The notes below the pieces were generated by a model, which was not told the origin of the DNA, did no database searches, and saw only the letters and a program-made list of their open reading frames with translations. Source: an uncultured Chlorobiaceae bacterium (GTDB taxonomy: Bacteria; Bacteroidota; Chlorobiia; Chlorobiales; Chlorobiaceae). Taken from it: a stretch of 64,000 nt of DNA. The stretch spans positions 1-64,000 of the forward strand of contig CAIJVD010000028.1 in assembly GCA_903824045.1 (NCBI GenBank), given 5' to 3'. Shown piece after piece: positions 41,678 through 49,622 of the stretch (within the stretch, counting starts at the first letter, position 1; each line of letters starts with the position of its first letter). Both the position numbers and the translations under genes were made by a program.

Positions 41678-41932
41678 ATGGGTAAACTTAATGGTGTTTT
41701 CGAGAACTGGGGCGTAGCCTACGGCAGATTCTGCGAAGTCTTTATCGACGGTCACTGGTGGGTAGTGGGTGATTCTTTGGAGAATATCGGCAAAACGACC
41801 AAAAGGCTTCTCCAGAAGGCCTATCCCTTTATCTACGGAGGCGCAGGTGCTTCGCTCATGAGGGGTTCTTCTCCAAAGGCTTCCGGCTATGCAAAGCCGA
41901 CCAAGGAGATCTCTCAGCGCTTCAAGGATTGA
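41678..41932 (+). CDS. csmE: Chlorosome envelope protein CsmE (CsmA homologue)
   Basis: The 84-residue protein has the CsmA pattern: amphipathic N-terminus 'VFENWGVAYGRFCEVFIDGHWWVVGDSLENIGKTTKR', then 'LMRGSSPKASGYAKPTKEISQRF'. The histidine in 'DGHWW' corresponds to the bacteriochlorophyll-binding histidine of CsmA, and the glycine-serine-rich tail is the part cleaved in the mature proteins. CsmA forms the baseplate of the chlorosome that receives energy from the antenna; CsmE is its minor homologue. It is a single gene with a strong terminator. The upstream 210 bases show no consensus promoter I would defend. Confidence 0.93.
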   Translation: MGKLNGVFENWGVAYGRFCEVFIDGHWWVVGDSLENIGKTTKRLLQKAYPFIYGGAGASLMRGSSPKASGYAKPTKEISQRFKD

Positions 41933-41988
41933 GCATAAGCCTGCCTGCTTGTCACTCTTGAGTGAGAGCAACAGAGAAAATCAAGCAT

Positions 41989-42015
41989 AAAACGGAGCCT
42001 CGGCTCCGTTTTTTA
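41989..42015 (+). terminator. Rho-independent terminator after csmE
   Basis: aaaacggagcc (41989-41999) pairs with ggctccgtttt (42002-42012). The inner pairs would open into a six-base cctcgg loop. The T-run continues to 42014. It begins 57 bases after the csmE stop and matches a classical intrinsic terminator. Confidence 0.85.
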
Positions 42016-42099
42016 TTTCCGTGACTTACCACCAGCCAAAGAGTCAGAAGAACGGGTACGACACTTACCAAGCCATGAGAAACTGCCTCTGCTTGTTTC

Positions 42100-42124
42100 T
42101 AAATCAGAGAAAAAATGTAAGTTT
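42100..42124 (+). repeat. Copy 2 of a 25-base dispersed repeat
   Basis: Identical at 24 of 25 bases to 1314-1338, including the core gaaaaaatgtaagttt. It lies between the csmE terminator and the broken methyltransferase gene. The rest of the 42016-42208 gap holds no gene; a GTG-initiated frame from 42021 has no recognisable content. Confidence 0.6.
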
Positions 42125-42208
42125 AGCAAAAGGAAGCCATGCCCAAATCCCCCACCAAATGGCTCTGCATTTGAAGTACCCTAAAGAACCTGTGTCCTCC
42201 GCACTGTA

Positions 42209-43072
42209 ATGGAAATAACCACTGAGCTATACTTGGGCGACTGCGAGCAAATTCTCAAAGCCATGCCAAGCGATTCGATAGATCTGATTTTCACCTCTCC
42301 TCCTTATGCCGACCAGAGAAAGCAAACCTATGGCGGCATACACCCTGACAAATACGTGTCCTGGTTTTTACCCATATCGGAACAACTGCTGAGGGTGCTC
42401 AAGCCATCGGGAACCTTTGTCCTTAACATCAAGGAAAAGGTCACGAACGCTGAACGGAGCACCTATGTGATGGAACTTATTCTTGAAATGAGAAGGCAGC
42501 AAGGATGGCTCTGGACCGAGGAATTTATCTGGCACAAAAAAAACTGTTACCCTGGAAAATGGCCAAACCGCTTCAGGGATTCCTGGGAACGACTGATACA
42601 GTTCAATAAAAACAAACAATTTTTTATGAATCAGGAAGCCGTTATGGTTCCAATGGGCGATTGGTAGAGAAACAGACTTAAAAACCTGAGTGATACCGAT
42701 AAAACCCGTGATGAGTCAAAAGTCGGGAGTGGATTCGGTAAAAATATTTCCAACTGGCTTGACAGGGAGATGGCGTTTCCTACTAATGTGCTCCACCTGG
42801 CTACAGAGTGCAATAATAAAAACCAAAGTGCGGCTTTCCCGGAAGGCCTGCCGGAATGGTTTATTAAATTATTTACAAAACAAGGCGATACTGTGCTCGA
42901 TCCCTTTATGGGGTCAGGAACGACTAATGCAGTGGCTCAACGAATGAAAAGGAACTCCATCGGCATAGAAATCATGCCTGAGTACTACAGGATGGTGGAA
43001 AAAGAACTCAAGCCGGTCGAACTCTATCTGCTTGAAAAACAAGATGATAATGAATCAACTTATTGTAAGTGA
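42209..43072 (+). pseudogene. DNA methyltransferase (beta class) interrupted by an amber codon
   Basis: One continuous frame of 287 codons encodes a site-specific N4-cytosine or N6-adenine methyltransferase, but codon 153 (42665-42667) is TAG. Before it come 'DLIFTSPPYAD' (motif IV, TSPPY at residues 29-33) and 'IWHKKNCYPGKWPNRFRDSWERLIQF'. After it come 'TVLDPFMGSGTT' (motif I, near residue 231) and 'GIEIMPEYYRMVEKEL'. Motif IV preceding motif I is the beta arrangement. The stop separates catalytic and S-adenosylmethionine-binding halves, so the enzyme needs readthrough to work. It is paired with a decayed restriction endonuclease whose start lies inside its 3' end. Confidence 0.88.
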
Positions 43073-43760
43073 CGTATCGGCATACGTTGAGGAAAACATC
43101 GGTGTCTTTCATCAGAAAAAACTTGATAGTCTTGGCAGATTAAGTCTTTCGAAGGTACTGGCAAGAAAAAACCCTTACCTTTTCAAGGCCAAGCACGTTC
43201 TGACCTCCGAAGAAATTGTCAGGGGACTGGTCGATGCTCATATTTCATCGAACGGAGAGACTATTTTGGCGACTGGCTGGAAGGTCTTGCCATTTTTATC
43301 AATGAAAAAGTATATGGAGGGAGGAAGTCTGGTATCCCAGGGATAGACCTCGAATTTGATAAGGACGGGAAATGTTACATCGTTAGCATTAAATCCGGGC
43401 CAAATTGGGGAAACAGCAGCAAAAACCTTGCGAACAAGTAATTCCGGACTGCATATAGTCGCTGTTAATGGATGCTGTTACGGGAAAACCAACAACCCCG
43501 ATCAGGGTGAGTATTTTAAATATTGCGGACAGACCTTTTGGGAATTTATCTCATGCAACCAAAACCTCTACATAGAGCTGATCGAACCAATAGGACATAA
43601 GGCAAAAGAGAAAAATGACGTATTCTTGCAATCGTATTCCCAAATGATCAACAAATTCACCCTGCAGTTTAGTGGGGAATATTGCTCTCTCGATGGATCG
43701 ATCAATTGGAAAAAACTGGTGGAATATAATTCAGCTACACTTTCGTCCCGAAAACAATAA
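43050..43760 (+). pseudogene. Decayed type II restriction endonuclease (PmeII-like)
   Basis: The N-terminus ('MNQLIVSDVSAYVEENIGVFHQKKLDSLGRL', then 'RKNPYLFKAKHV') resembles PmeII-family endonucleases as I remember them. Lesion 1 is a one-base loss in the T-run at 43264-43267: the correct continuation 'GDWLEGLAIFINEKVYGGRKSGIPGIDLEF' and 'YIVSIKSGPNWGNSS' lies in the next frame. Lesion 2 near 43418-43425 removes roughly 18 codons and shifts frame again, to 'LRTSNSGLHIVAVNGCCYG', 'FWEFISCNQNLYIELIEPIGHKAKE' and the C-terminus. The 'D-x(n)-SIKSG' pattern fits a PD-(D/E)XK-like nuclease core. The enzyme cannot be produced. Confidence 0.82.
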
Positions 43761-43775
43761 CATTATCGCACCGGC

Positions 43776-44510
43776 ATGAAAGCAACACTGAGCTGCAGCG
43801 GGCTCAAGAAAATCTACAACAAGCGCGAAGTTGTCAAAAGCTCATCGATCGAGGTGAAGCAGGGGGAGATTGTGGGGCTTCTCGGGCCAAACGGTGCGGG
43901 CAAAACCACGACCTTCTACATGATCGTTGGGCTGGTTCGTCCTGACGGTGGCGATGTGTTTCTTGATGCGCAAAACATCACCCGCCTGCCCATGTACAAA
44001 CGGGCACGGCTCGGCATCGGCTATCTGCCTCAGGAACCCTCCGTCTTCCGCAATATGACGGTCGAAGAGAACATCCTGAGCGTCCTTGAGTTCACCTCCC
44101 TGTCGAAGTCCGCGCGGCTGGAAAAAACCGGGAGGATGCTTGAAGAGCTCAATATCGCCCCCATTCGCAAAAGCATGGGGTATGCGCTGTCGGGCGGAGA
44201 GCGGCGCCGAACGGAAATTGCACGGGCGCTGGCGCTCAATCCGAAGTTCATCCTGCTCGACGAGCCCTTTGCAGGAGTGGATCCGATTGCCGTCGAGGAT
44301 ATCCAGCAGATTGTGGAGGGGCTTATCAAGCGCAACATCGGCGTACTCATCACCGACCATAACGTTCATGAAACCCTTTCGATAACCAGCCACGCCTACC
44401 TGCTCTTCGACGGAAGCATCTTCATGCACGGCACCCCCGAAGAGATTGCCGCCAACCCCGAGGTCAGAAAAATGTACCTCGGCGAAAAATTCACCCTCGA
44501 CCGCTATTAG
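43776..44510 (+). CDS. lptB: Lipopolysaccharide export ABC transporter ATPase LptB
   Basis: The 244-residue ATPase has Walker A 'GPNGAGKTT' (residues 37-45), the Q-loop, the LptB-specific '[23 protein letters not shown]', signature '[15 protein letters not shown]' and Walker B '[19 protein letters not shown]'. It ends with '[13 protein letters not shown]'. It powers extraction of lipopolysaccharide from the inner membrane with LptFG, whose genes are not in this window. It starts 15 bases after the restriction remnant and appears to be core genome. Confidence 0.93.
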   Translation: MKATLSCSGLKKIYNKREVVKSSSIEVKQGEIVGLLGPNGAGKTTTFYMIVGLVRPDGGDVFLDAQNITRLPMYKRARLGIGYLPQEPSVFRNMTVEENILSVLEFTSLSKSARLEKTGRMLEELNIAPIRKSMGYALSGGERRRTEIARALALNPKFILLDEPFAGVDPIAVEDIQQIVEGLIKRNIGVLITDHNVHETLSITSHAYLLFDGSIFMHGTPEEIAANPEVRKMYLGEKFTLDRY

Positions 44511-44693
44511 TTTTTTTCGCAGGTGCACACCGCCTCATCCCCGTTAGCTCCCCTATCCAAAATCCGGAATTTCCCCTTAACGCCTGCGCCTGGATAGGCA
44601 AAGACTATTCTATCTGAAGCAGCCTTGTGCTCATGATGCAGGTTTTCCTTATCTTGAAAGGAAAATTCAGCTCTCCCCAACCTCACCTGCGCC

Positions 44694-46103
44694 ATGATAG
44701 CCGAACATCTGCTTTTTGAATCCGGGGGCGGATTTATCCGCATCCCGATCTGGGGCCATATCCCGCTCAGCGGGCCGCTGAAAAAGATTCTCTCGCACCC
44801 CTCTTTCCTTCGTCTCAAGGGAGTCCGCCAGCTCTCCTTCTCCCAGCAGGTCTATCCCGGTGCAACCCATACCCGTTTTGAGCACTCCATCGGGGTCTAT
44901 CATCTGATGAAGCTTATCTTGCAGCGGATGCTGACGAGCCCGCTTGCTCTGAAGCTCCAGGATGGCAATTTCCGATTCAACGATCACACCTGCAGGGTGC
45001 TGCTCTCGGCGAGCCTGCTGCATGACATCGGCCACTTCCCGCACGCCCACATTATCGAGGAGCAGATTCCCCTCTGCGGGGGCGAGCCGCTCTTTTTGCA
45101 TCACGAGGAGCTCTGCGACCACTATATTTTCGAGAAGCACCCAGGGCTGCCGACGATTGCCGAGATCCTGCATGAGGAGTGGAAGGTCTCACCCGAAGAG
45201 GTGATAAAGCTCATCAAGGGTGGCGGTGCAACCCGCTTCGGCAAGCTGATCAGCGGCACGCTCGACCCCGACAAGATGGACTACCTGATGCGCGATGCGC
45301 ACCACTGCAATATTCCCTACGGCAGCATTGACATCGAGCGGCTGATTGAATCGTTCGTGCCCGACCCGCAGCGCGAACGGTTCGCCATCACGGAAAAAGG
45401 GATTGCGCCGCTTGAGAGCCTGCTCTTTGCCAAGTACATGATGATGCGCAACGTCTACTGGCACCATACCAGCCGGGCACTCTCAGCCATGCTACGCAGG
45501 CTTCTGCAGGATATGGCGGCAGAGGAGATGCTGCCGGCTGAAACCATGCGCGAACTCTTCTACGGCAGTGCCGACGACCGCGTGCTCCACGAACTCAAAC
45601 GGCTCATGGCGCATCAGGCGCACCCGCTCTGCACCCTTCTGGACGATATCGTCATGCGCAGGGTCTACAAGCGCGCCATCACCGTGCAACCCTATATCGG
45701 CGACTCCGCCGAGGCCGACGAACGGTGGTTCAGCTACAGCGTCGACAGCAACATGCGTCGAAACATGGAGCAGGAGATCTGCGCGTTTCTCAACAAGCGC
45801 CATCATCTCGCTCTTGAGGGGCACGAGGTGCTGATCGATCCTCCGTCGAAAAAGGATATCTTCGATTACGACGATCTCAAGGAGCTGAGGGTCTACCCTA
45901 CCCGCTCCGAGCACATCCACTACTCGATGCAGCTTGAAGAGGAGTATATCCGCTTCGACGACTTGAGGGAGTCGGTCTTCCGGTCGGATTTTATTCTTTC
46001 GTTTGAACGTTATACCAAGAAGTTCAGACTGCTCTGCCGGCCCGATCTGGTGGAGCGCATCGTAGCCTCACGGGAGGAGATTATGGTTATGTTACAGCGT
46101 TAA
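44694..46103 (+). CDS. HD-domain phosphohydrolase (dGTPase-like)
   Basis: The 469-residue protein has the N-terminal 'IWGHIPLSGPLKKIL' block and the HD metal ligands 'HTRFEHSIGVYHL' (His64) and 'LLHDIGHFPHAHIIEE' (His110-Asp111). A later 'LDPDKMDYLMRDAHHC' follows. This is the pattern of the large HD superfamily proteins related to dGTP triphosphohydrolases and SAMHD1. The substrate is not known. A start codon ATG at 44694 is clean, with only a weak purine stretch upstream. The YtxH gene follows after 38 bases. Confidence 0.85.
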   Translation: MIAEHLLFESGGGFIRIPIWGHIPLSGPLKKILSHPSFLRLKGVRQLSFSQQVYPGATHTRFEHSIGVYHLMKLILQRMLTSPLALKLQDGNFRFNDHTCRVLLSASLLHDIGHFPHAHIIEEQIPLCGGEPLFLHHEELCDHYIFEKHPGLPTIAEILHEEWKVSPEEVIKLIKGGGATRFGKLISGTLDPDKMDYLMRDAHHCNIPYGSIDIERLIESFVPDPQRERFAITEKGIAPLESLLFAKYMMMRNVYWHHTSRALSAMLRRLLQDMAAEEMLPAETMRELFYGSADDRVLHELKRLMAHQAHPLCTLLDDIVMRRVYKRAITVQPYIGDSAEADERWFSYSVDSNMRRNMEQEICAFLNKRHHLALEGHEVLIDPPSKKDIFDYDDLKELRVYPTRSEHIHYSMQLEEEYIRFDDLRESVFRSDFILSFERYTKKFRLLCRPDLVERIVASREEIMVMLQR

Positions 46104-46141
46104 AATCTTATATTAAGGGCACAACCAAACACTATCGAACC

Positions 46142-46465
46142 ATGGAACAGCAGGACAAATTTTATAAGGGACTCTTTTTCGGCGCCGTGCTCGGAGCCGC
46201 CGCAGGAACCATCATGGGGCTGCTCTTCGCTCCGCGCAAGGGCACAGAGACCCAGCAGATCATCTCCGGCAAGGTAAAGCATGCGCTCGACAAGGCGACG
46301 GAGTTTTACGAGAACAACGAGAATGATGCCGCCTACAGCAATGAGGCGAAACAACGCTCGCAGGAGATCATCGACACCGCTCGCGACGAAGCCAAAAAGA
46401 TTCTCAACGAGGCAAACGGCATCATCAGGGAGATCAAGGGATACCCGAAAACCCAGGAAAACTGA
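46142..46465 (+). CDS. YtxH-domain protein
   Basis: The 107-residue protein has an N-terminal hydrophobic segment 'GLFFGAVLGAAAGTIMGLLFAPRKGTE', the YtxH/gas-vesicle-like GxxxG pattern followed by 'APRKG'. A charged helical tail with a coiled-coil tendency follows ('AKQRSQEIIDTARDEAKKILNEANG'). Such proteins are small membrane-anchored stress-linked proteins of uncertain role. Its stop is three bases before the ATG of the hydrolase gene, so the two are probably one operon. Confidence 0.82.
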   Translation: MEQQDKFYKGLFFGAVLGAAAGTIMGLLFAPRKGTETQQIISGKVKHALDKATEFYENNENDAAYSNEAKQRSQEIIDTARDEAKKILNEANGIIREIKGYPKTQEN

Positions 46466-46468
46466 TTG

Positions 46469-47254
46469 ATGCTCACATACCTCGGAACGGCCCCGGCTGA
46501 GCATAACCGCCACGCCGTCCTTCTTCTGCATGCCTTTCCGCTCTCCGCCGCAATGTGGCAGCCGCAGATTGATGCGCTCGGACAAGCCGGATACAGGGTT
46601 GTTGCTCCAAACGTTTACGGAATTGAGGGCTCGGAAGAGCGCACCGGATGGGATTTCACTGCTTACGCCCATGAACTGGCAGGGCTTCTCGACTCGCTGA
46701 ATATCGAAAAAGTTACGGTTGCAGGCCTCTCCATGGGGGGATATCAGGCCTTCGAGTTCTGGCGGCTCTACCCGGAGAGAACCTCTTCGCTGGTGCTTTG
46801 CGACACGAGAGCGGAGGGCGACCTGCCCGAAGCCCGAGCCGTTCGCGAGGAGTTCATTGCCGCAGTCGAAGCGCTTGGAGCCGTCGAGGCAGCGCGTCGG
46901 ATGATACCCAACTATTTTGCCCAGAAAACATACAGCGAACGGCCGGAACTTGCCAAAGAGGCGTCAGAAATGATTGAGAAGCAGCCGGCTCGTATCATTA
47001 ACGCTGCAATGCGGGCGATCATGACACGAGCCGATTCATCGGCGCTTCTCGATTCGATTTGCTGCCCTGTTCTTGTGCTTAACGGGGCGGAAGACCGGCT
47101 GACCACACCCGAAACGGCCGCAACCATCAGCGGCTGCATCCCCGGCTCCCGTCTCCTGCTGCTTGCCGGTGCCGGCCATATCTCGAACCTTGAATCTCCT
47201 GCAGCGTTCAACCAGGCGCTCCTTGATCACCTCGAAAGCGTCAACAGGGCCTGA
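46469..47254 (+). CDS. Alpha/beta-hydrolase
   Basis: The 261-residue protein is a typical alpha/beta-hydrolase of the BioH/dehalogenase type. The oxyanion strand 'VLLLHAFPLSAAMWQPQIDAL' is near residue 18, the nucleophile in 'VAGLSMGGYQAFEFW', the acid in 'LVLNGAEDRLTTPE' and the base in 'LAGAGHISNLESP'. There is no signal peptide. The TTG immediately before the ATG at 46469 is not a better start. Substrate unknown. It is convergent with aroA. Confidence 0.85.
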   Translation: MLTYLGTAPAEHNRHAVLLLHAFPLSAAMWQPQIDALGQAGYRVVAPNVYGIEGSEERTGWDFTAYAHELAGLLDSLNIEKVTVAGLSMGGYQAFEFWRLYPERTSSLVLCDTRAEGDLPEARAVREEFIAAVEALGAVEAARRMIPNYFAQKTYSERPELAKEASEMIEKQPARIINAAMRAIMTRADSSALLDSICCPVLVLNGAEDRLTTPETAATISGCIPGSRLLLLAGAGHISNLESPAAFNQALLDHLESVNRA

Positions 47255-47269
47255 AGGCTTCCCTGGAAA

Positions 47270-48571
47270 TCAGACTTCGAGCGTTGCAAGCAGACCGAAG
47301 AAGTTCGGAAACGAGACACCCACCACACCGATATCAGTAATATCCATCTCGCACCCCGTTGCCCTTGCAGCAATGGCAAAGCTCATGGCGATACGATGAT
47401 CGTCAAAGCTCTCAATAACGACACTCCCTGAGGGCATCGAGAGGCGTCCCTTGACCATGAAGCCGTCGGGATACTGCTCGCATGCAAAGCCGAGACGCTG
47501 CAAATTGACCGCCAGAGCGTCAATCCGGTCGCTCTCCTTGGTTCTGAGTTCGGCGGCGTTATGCAGCTCGAAGCTGCCGGTGGCAAATGCCGAGAGCACG
47601 GCCAGCATGGGAATCTCGTCGATCACACAGGCAATCAGCTCAGGATCGTTGATCAACAGTGGCTGCAGATCACCACTACCCCTGACAAGGATATCGCCGA
47701 TAGCTTCGCCGCCTATGACTCTCCGGTTCTCGATCTCAATAGCGCCACCTGCGCCCGAAAGAATATCAAGAAATCCCGCCCTTGTGGGGTTGAGGCAGAC
47801 ATCGCGGATCAGAATTTCCGAGCCTGAGGCCAGAAGGCCAAGTGCAACAATAAAGCACGCTGCCGAAGGGTCTGCGGGAATATAGAATGGTTTGGCCGGG
47901 ATGGTTTTCCTGCCGGGAATGACAATATGGCGCTCGCCATCAACGTCGAGGGTCTCGAGGCCGAGCATCAGTTCGGTATGGTCACGGGAACGGAGGGGTT
48001 CGACAATGCGGCTCTCACCGTCGGCATGAAGTGCGGCAAAGGCCACAAGAGACTTGACCTGTGCCGACGGAACAGGCAGGCGGTAGCGTATCGGTTTCAG
48101 CTCTTTGGTTCCCCTGATACGGATCGGGGCGGTGCCGCCCTCAGAGAGCCCCAGATCGGCGCCCATGAGGCGGAGCGGCTCGGCAACCCGCTTCATCGGC
48201 CGCTTCATCAGCGAAGCGTCACCGACCAGCTCGCTTGCAAAGGGCTGCGCAGCCAGAATGCCGGAGAACATGCGCATGGTGCTGCCTGAATTATTGCACA
48301 TGAGAGGAGCTGAAGGGGGAAGAAAGCTCCAGAACCCTTTCGACTCGATCACCACGTTACGCACAATCCGGCCCGCTTCGCCTTCAACCAGTTCCTGGCG
48401 GAGCGATATGCCTGCATCCTTCAGAACGCCGAGTGTCGACTGATTGTCAAACCCGGCTGAAAAATTCGTTATCTCGGTCGTCCCTTCCGAGAGTGCTCCG
48501 ATAAGGGCCGCACGGTGTGAGATTGACTTGTCCGGCGGCAGTGAAGTAACTTCACCTTTGAATACTCTCAT
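47270..48571 (-). CDS. aroA: 3-phosphoshikimate 1-carboxyvinyltransferase (EPSP synthase)
   Basis: The 433-residue enzyme joins shikimate-3-phosphate and phosphoenolpyruvate to give EPSP, the step before chorismate. '[17 protein letters not shown]' (Lys15), '[20 protein letters not shown]' with the NSGT-like motif, '[15 protein letters not shown]' and '[20 protein letters not shown]' are all diagnostic. The end '[15 protein letters not shown]' contains the DDHR signature. The methionine in 'NNSGSTMRM' together with the alanine at the usual glycine site would need alignment to classify. It is monocistronic by appearance. Confidence 0.95.
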   Translation of the reverse strand: MRVFKGEVTSLPPDKSISHRAALIGALSEGTTEITNFSAGFDNQSTLGVLKDAGISLRQELVEGEAGRIVRNVVIESKGFWSFLPPSAPLMCNNSGSTMRMFSGILAAQPFASELVGDASLMKRPMKRVAEPLRLMGADLGLSEGGTAPIRIRGTKELKPIRYRLPVPSAQVKSLVAFAALHADGESRIVEPLRSRDHTELMLGLETLDVDGERHIVIPGRKTIPAKPFYIPADPSAACFIVALGLLASGSEILIRDVCLNPTRAGFLDILSGAGGAIEIENRRVIGGEAIGDILVRGSGDLQPLLINDPELIACVIDEIPMLAVLSAFATGSFELHNAAELRTKESDRIDALAVNLQRLGFACEQYPDGFMVKGRLSMPSGSVVIESFDDHRIAMSFAIAARATGCEMDITDIGVVGVSFPNFFGLLATLEV

Positions 48572-48592
48572 GAGTCAATGGAGTTGGCGTTC

Positions 48593-48624
48593 AAAAAAAA
48601 AGCAACTCCCGTAAAGGAGCTGCT
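48593..48624 (-). terminator. Rho-independent terminator after rpsU
   Basis: On the minus strand AGCAGCTCC and GGAGTTGCT pair around TTTACG (48601-48624), with one G-U pair, and a run of eight T follows (48593-48600). It lies 27 bases beyond the rpsU stop. Confidence 0.8.
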
Positions 48625-48650
48625 TGGCATAACTGTTTCGATCGTAATGA

Positions 48651-48848
48651 TCATGAGTTGCGATCTTCGTTCGCCCTCTGCGCCCTGCGTTTGCTTCTTG
48701 AGCGTTTCAAACGACCATCTATCGAAGGTTTTACGAAGTATGCGTTCTTGCGAAACTCCTTTAAAACACCTGCACGCTCATACTTCTTCTTGAAGCGCTT
48801 CAGCATCTTATCGATTGATTCATTATCATTTACCTGCACACTAACCAA
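48651..48848 (-). CDS. rpsU: 30S ribosomal protein S21
   Basis: The 65-residue basic protein '[38 protein letters not shown]' is ribosomal S21. The start is TTG at 48848, supported by a strong GGGGGTG seven bases upstream. It sits downstream of the zinc-ribbon-like gene at 48873-49433 on the same strand, with its own terminator. S21 helps initiation of mRNA on the small subunit. Confidence 0.95.
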   Translation of the reverse strand: MVSVQVNDNESIDKMLKRFKKKYERAGVLKEFRKNAYFVKPSIDGRLKRSRSKRRAQRANEDRNS

Positions 48849-48872
48849 TGAAATTCACCCCCTTTTAAAAGA

Positions 48873-49433
48873 TCAACGTCTTAATTTTAGTTTAATAATA
48901 TCGGTAATACTTTCGGAACTCTTTTCAGTTGCGGGGTTGAGCCTCACGTTTTCGAGAAGCTGTTTCCTGCCGCTTTTGGCAAACTCAACGATAATGACAA
49001 AGGCACCACTTCCGGTTGCCTGCTTCTCGCGAACGACACCAACCTCACGGAGCGCCTGGTGGTAGAGCGCGTCGCCTTTGGCGTAGATGCCATGGGGAGA
49101 GTATACCTGGCACTCCTCCGCCCTCAGCTCGTCAGGGCTAAGCTCACGGTCAATCTGTATCTGCCACTCCTTCAGCAAATGAACCTGGTTGCACTGAGAA
49201 CAGCGAATCCAGTACTGGTTTTCGGCTGGAGGCGGCAGAGTGCCGACTATGACCTTTCCATCTTTTGACTTCTTTACCGGTGGCGGCGACAGCAAATCAT
49301 CGTCCTTTGGCTTGTTGCTCGGCATCCACTCACCGACGAACACCTTGTCGGTAATCTGGCCGCAACCTTCACAGAAGGAGGCCTTGACCTTGCCCTCCAG
49401 TATGAACTGCCTTTTTCTGGACTCTACCTTCAT
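48873..49433 (-). CDS. Conserved hypothetical protein with two CxxC pairs
   Basis: The 186-residue protein carries 'FCEGCGQ' (Cys21, Cys24) and 'IRCSQCNQVH' (about residues 76-81), spaced like a zinc ribbon. A long soluble C-terminus follows ('SPHGIYAKGDALYHQALREVGVVREKQATGSGAFVIIVEF'). I do not recognise a named family. It is 24 bases upstream of rpsU on the same strand, so it is probably co-transcribed with it. A role in translation or RNA binding would be a guess from context only. Confidence 0.6.
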   Translation of the reverse strand: MKVESRKRQFILEGKVKASFCEGCGQITDKVFVGEWMPSNKPKDDDLLSPPPVKKSKDGKVIVGTLPPPAENQYWIRCSQCNQVHLLKEWQIQIDRELSPDELRAEECQVYSPHGIYAKGDALYHQALREVGVVREKQATGSGAFVIIVEFAKSGRKQLLENVRLNPATEKSSESITDIIKLKLRR

Positions 49434-49484
49434 ATAATATTGCTGATTGTAACCCGCTCATCATCTTGCTATCGAGCGCATGAG

Positions 49485-49512
49485 AAAAAAGATGCACTTC
49501 CCTGCATCTTTT
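49485..49512 (-). terminator. Rho-independent terminator after the CBS-like gene
   Basis: On the minus strand AAAAGATGCA and TGCATCTTTT pair around GGGAAG (49487-49512), with the T-run extending to 49485. It lies 110 bases beyond the stop of the cystathionine-beta-synthase-like gene. The rest of 49434-49622 holds no gene. Confidence 0.7.
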
Positions 49513-49622
49513 CCGTCCGGCTGAACAACATACGGACCATGCAGCAGAAAAATGCGTAACACTCACGAGTGCTTAATTACATAAATCCCTCCAAAAAAAC
49601 AACCGGATAATTTCCAGCGCAC

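Noticed and set aside
42021..42208. Small plus-strand frame starting at a GTG between the csmE terminator and the methyltransferase
   Set aside because: No ribosome-binding site, unusual composition, and it contains the dispersed repeat; not supported as a gene.
42665..42667. TAG read as pyrrolysine in the methyltransferase
   Set aside because: No pyl genes are expected in this phylum, the site is between conserved motifs with no reason for a special residue, and the linked endonuclease is also broken, so inactivation is simpler.
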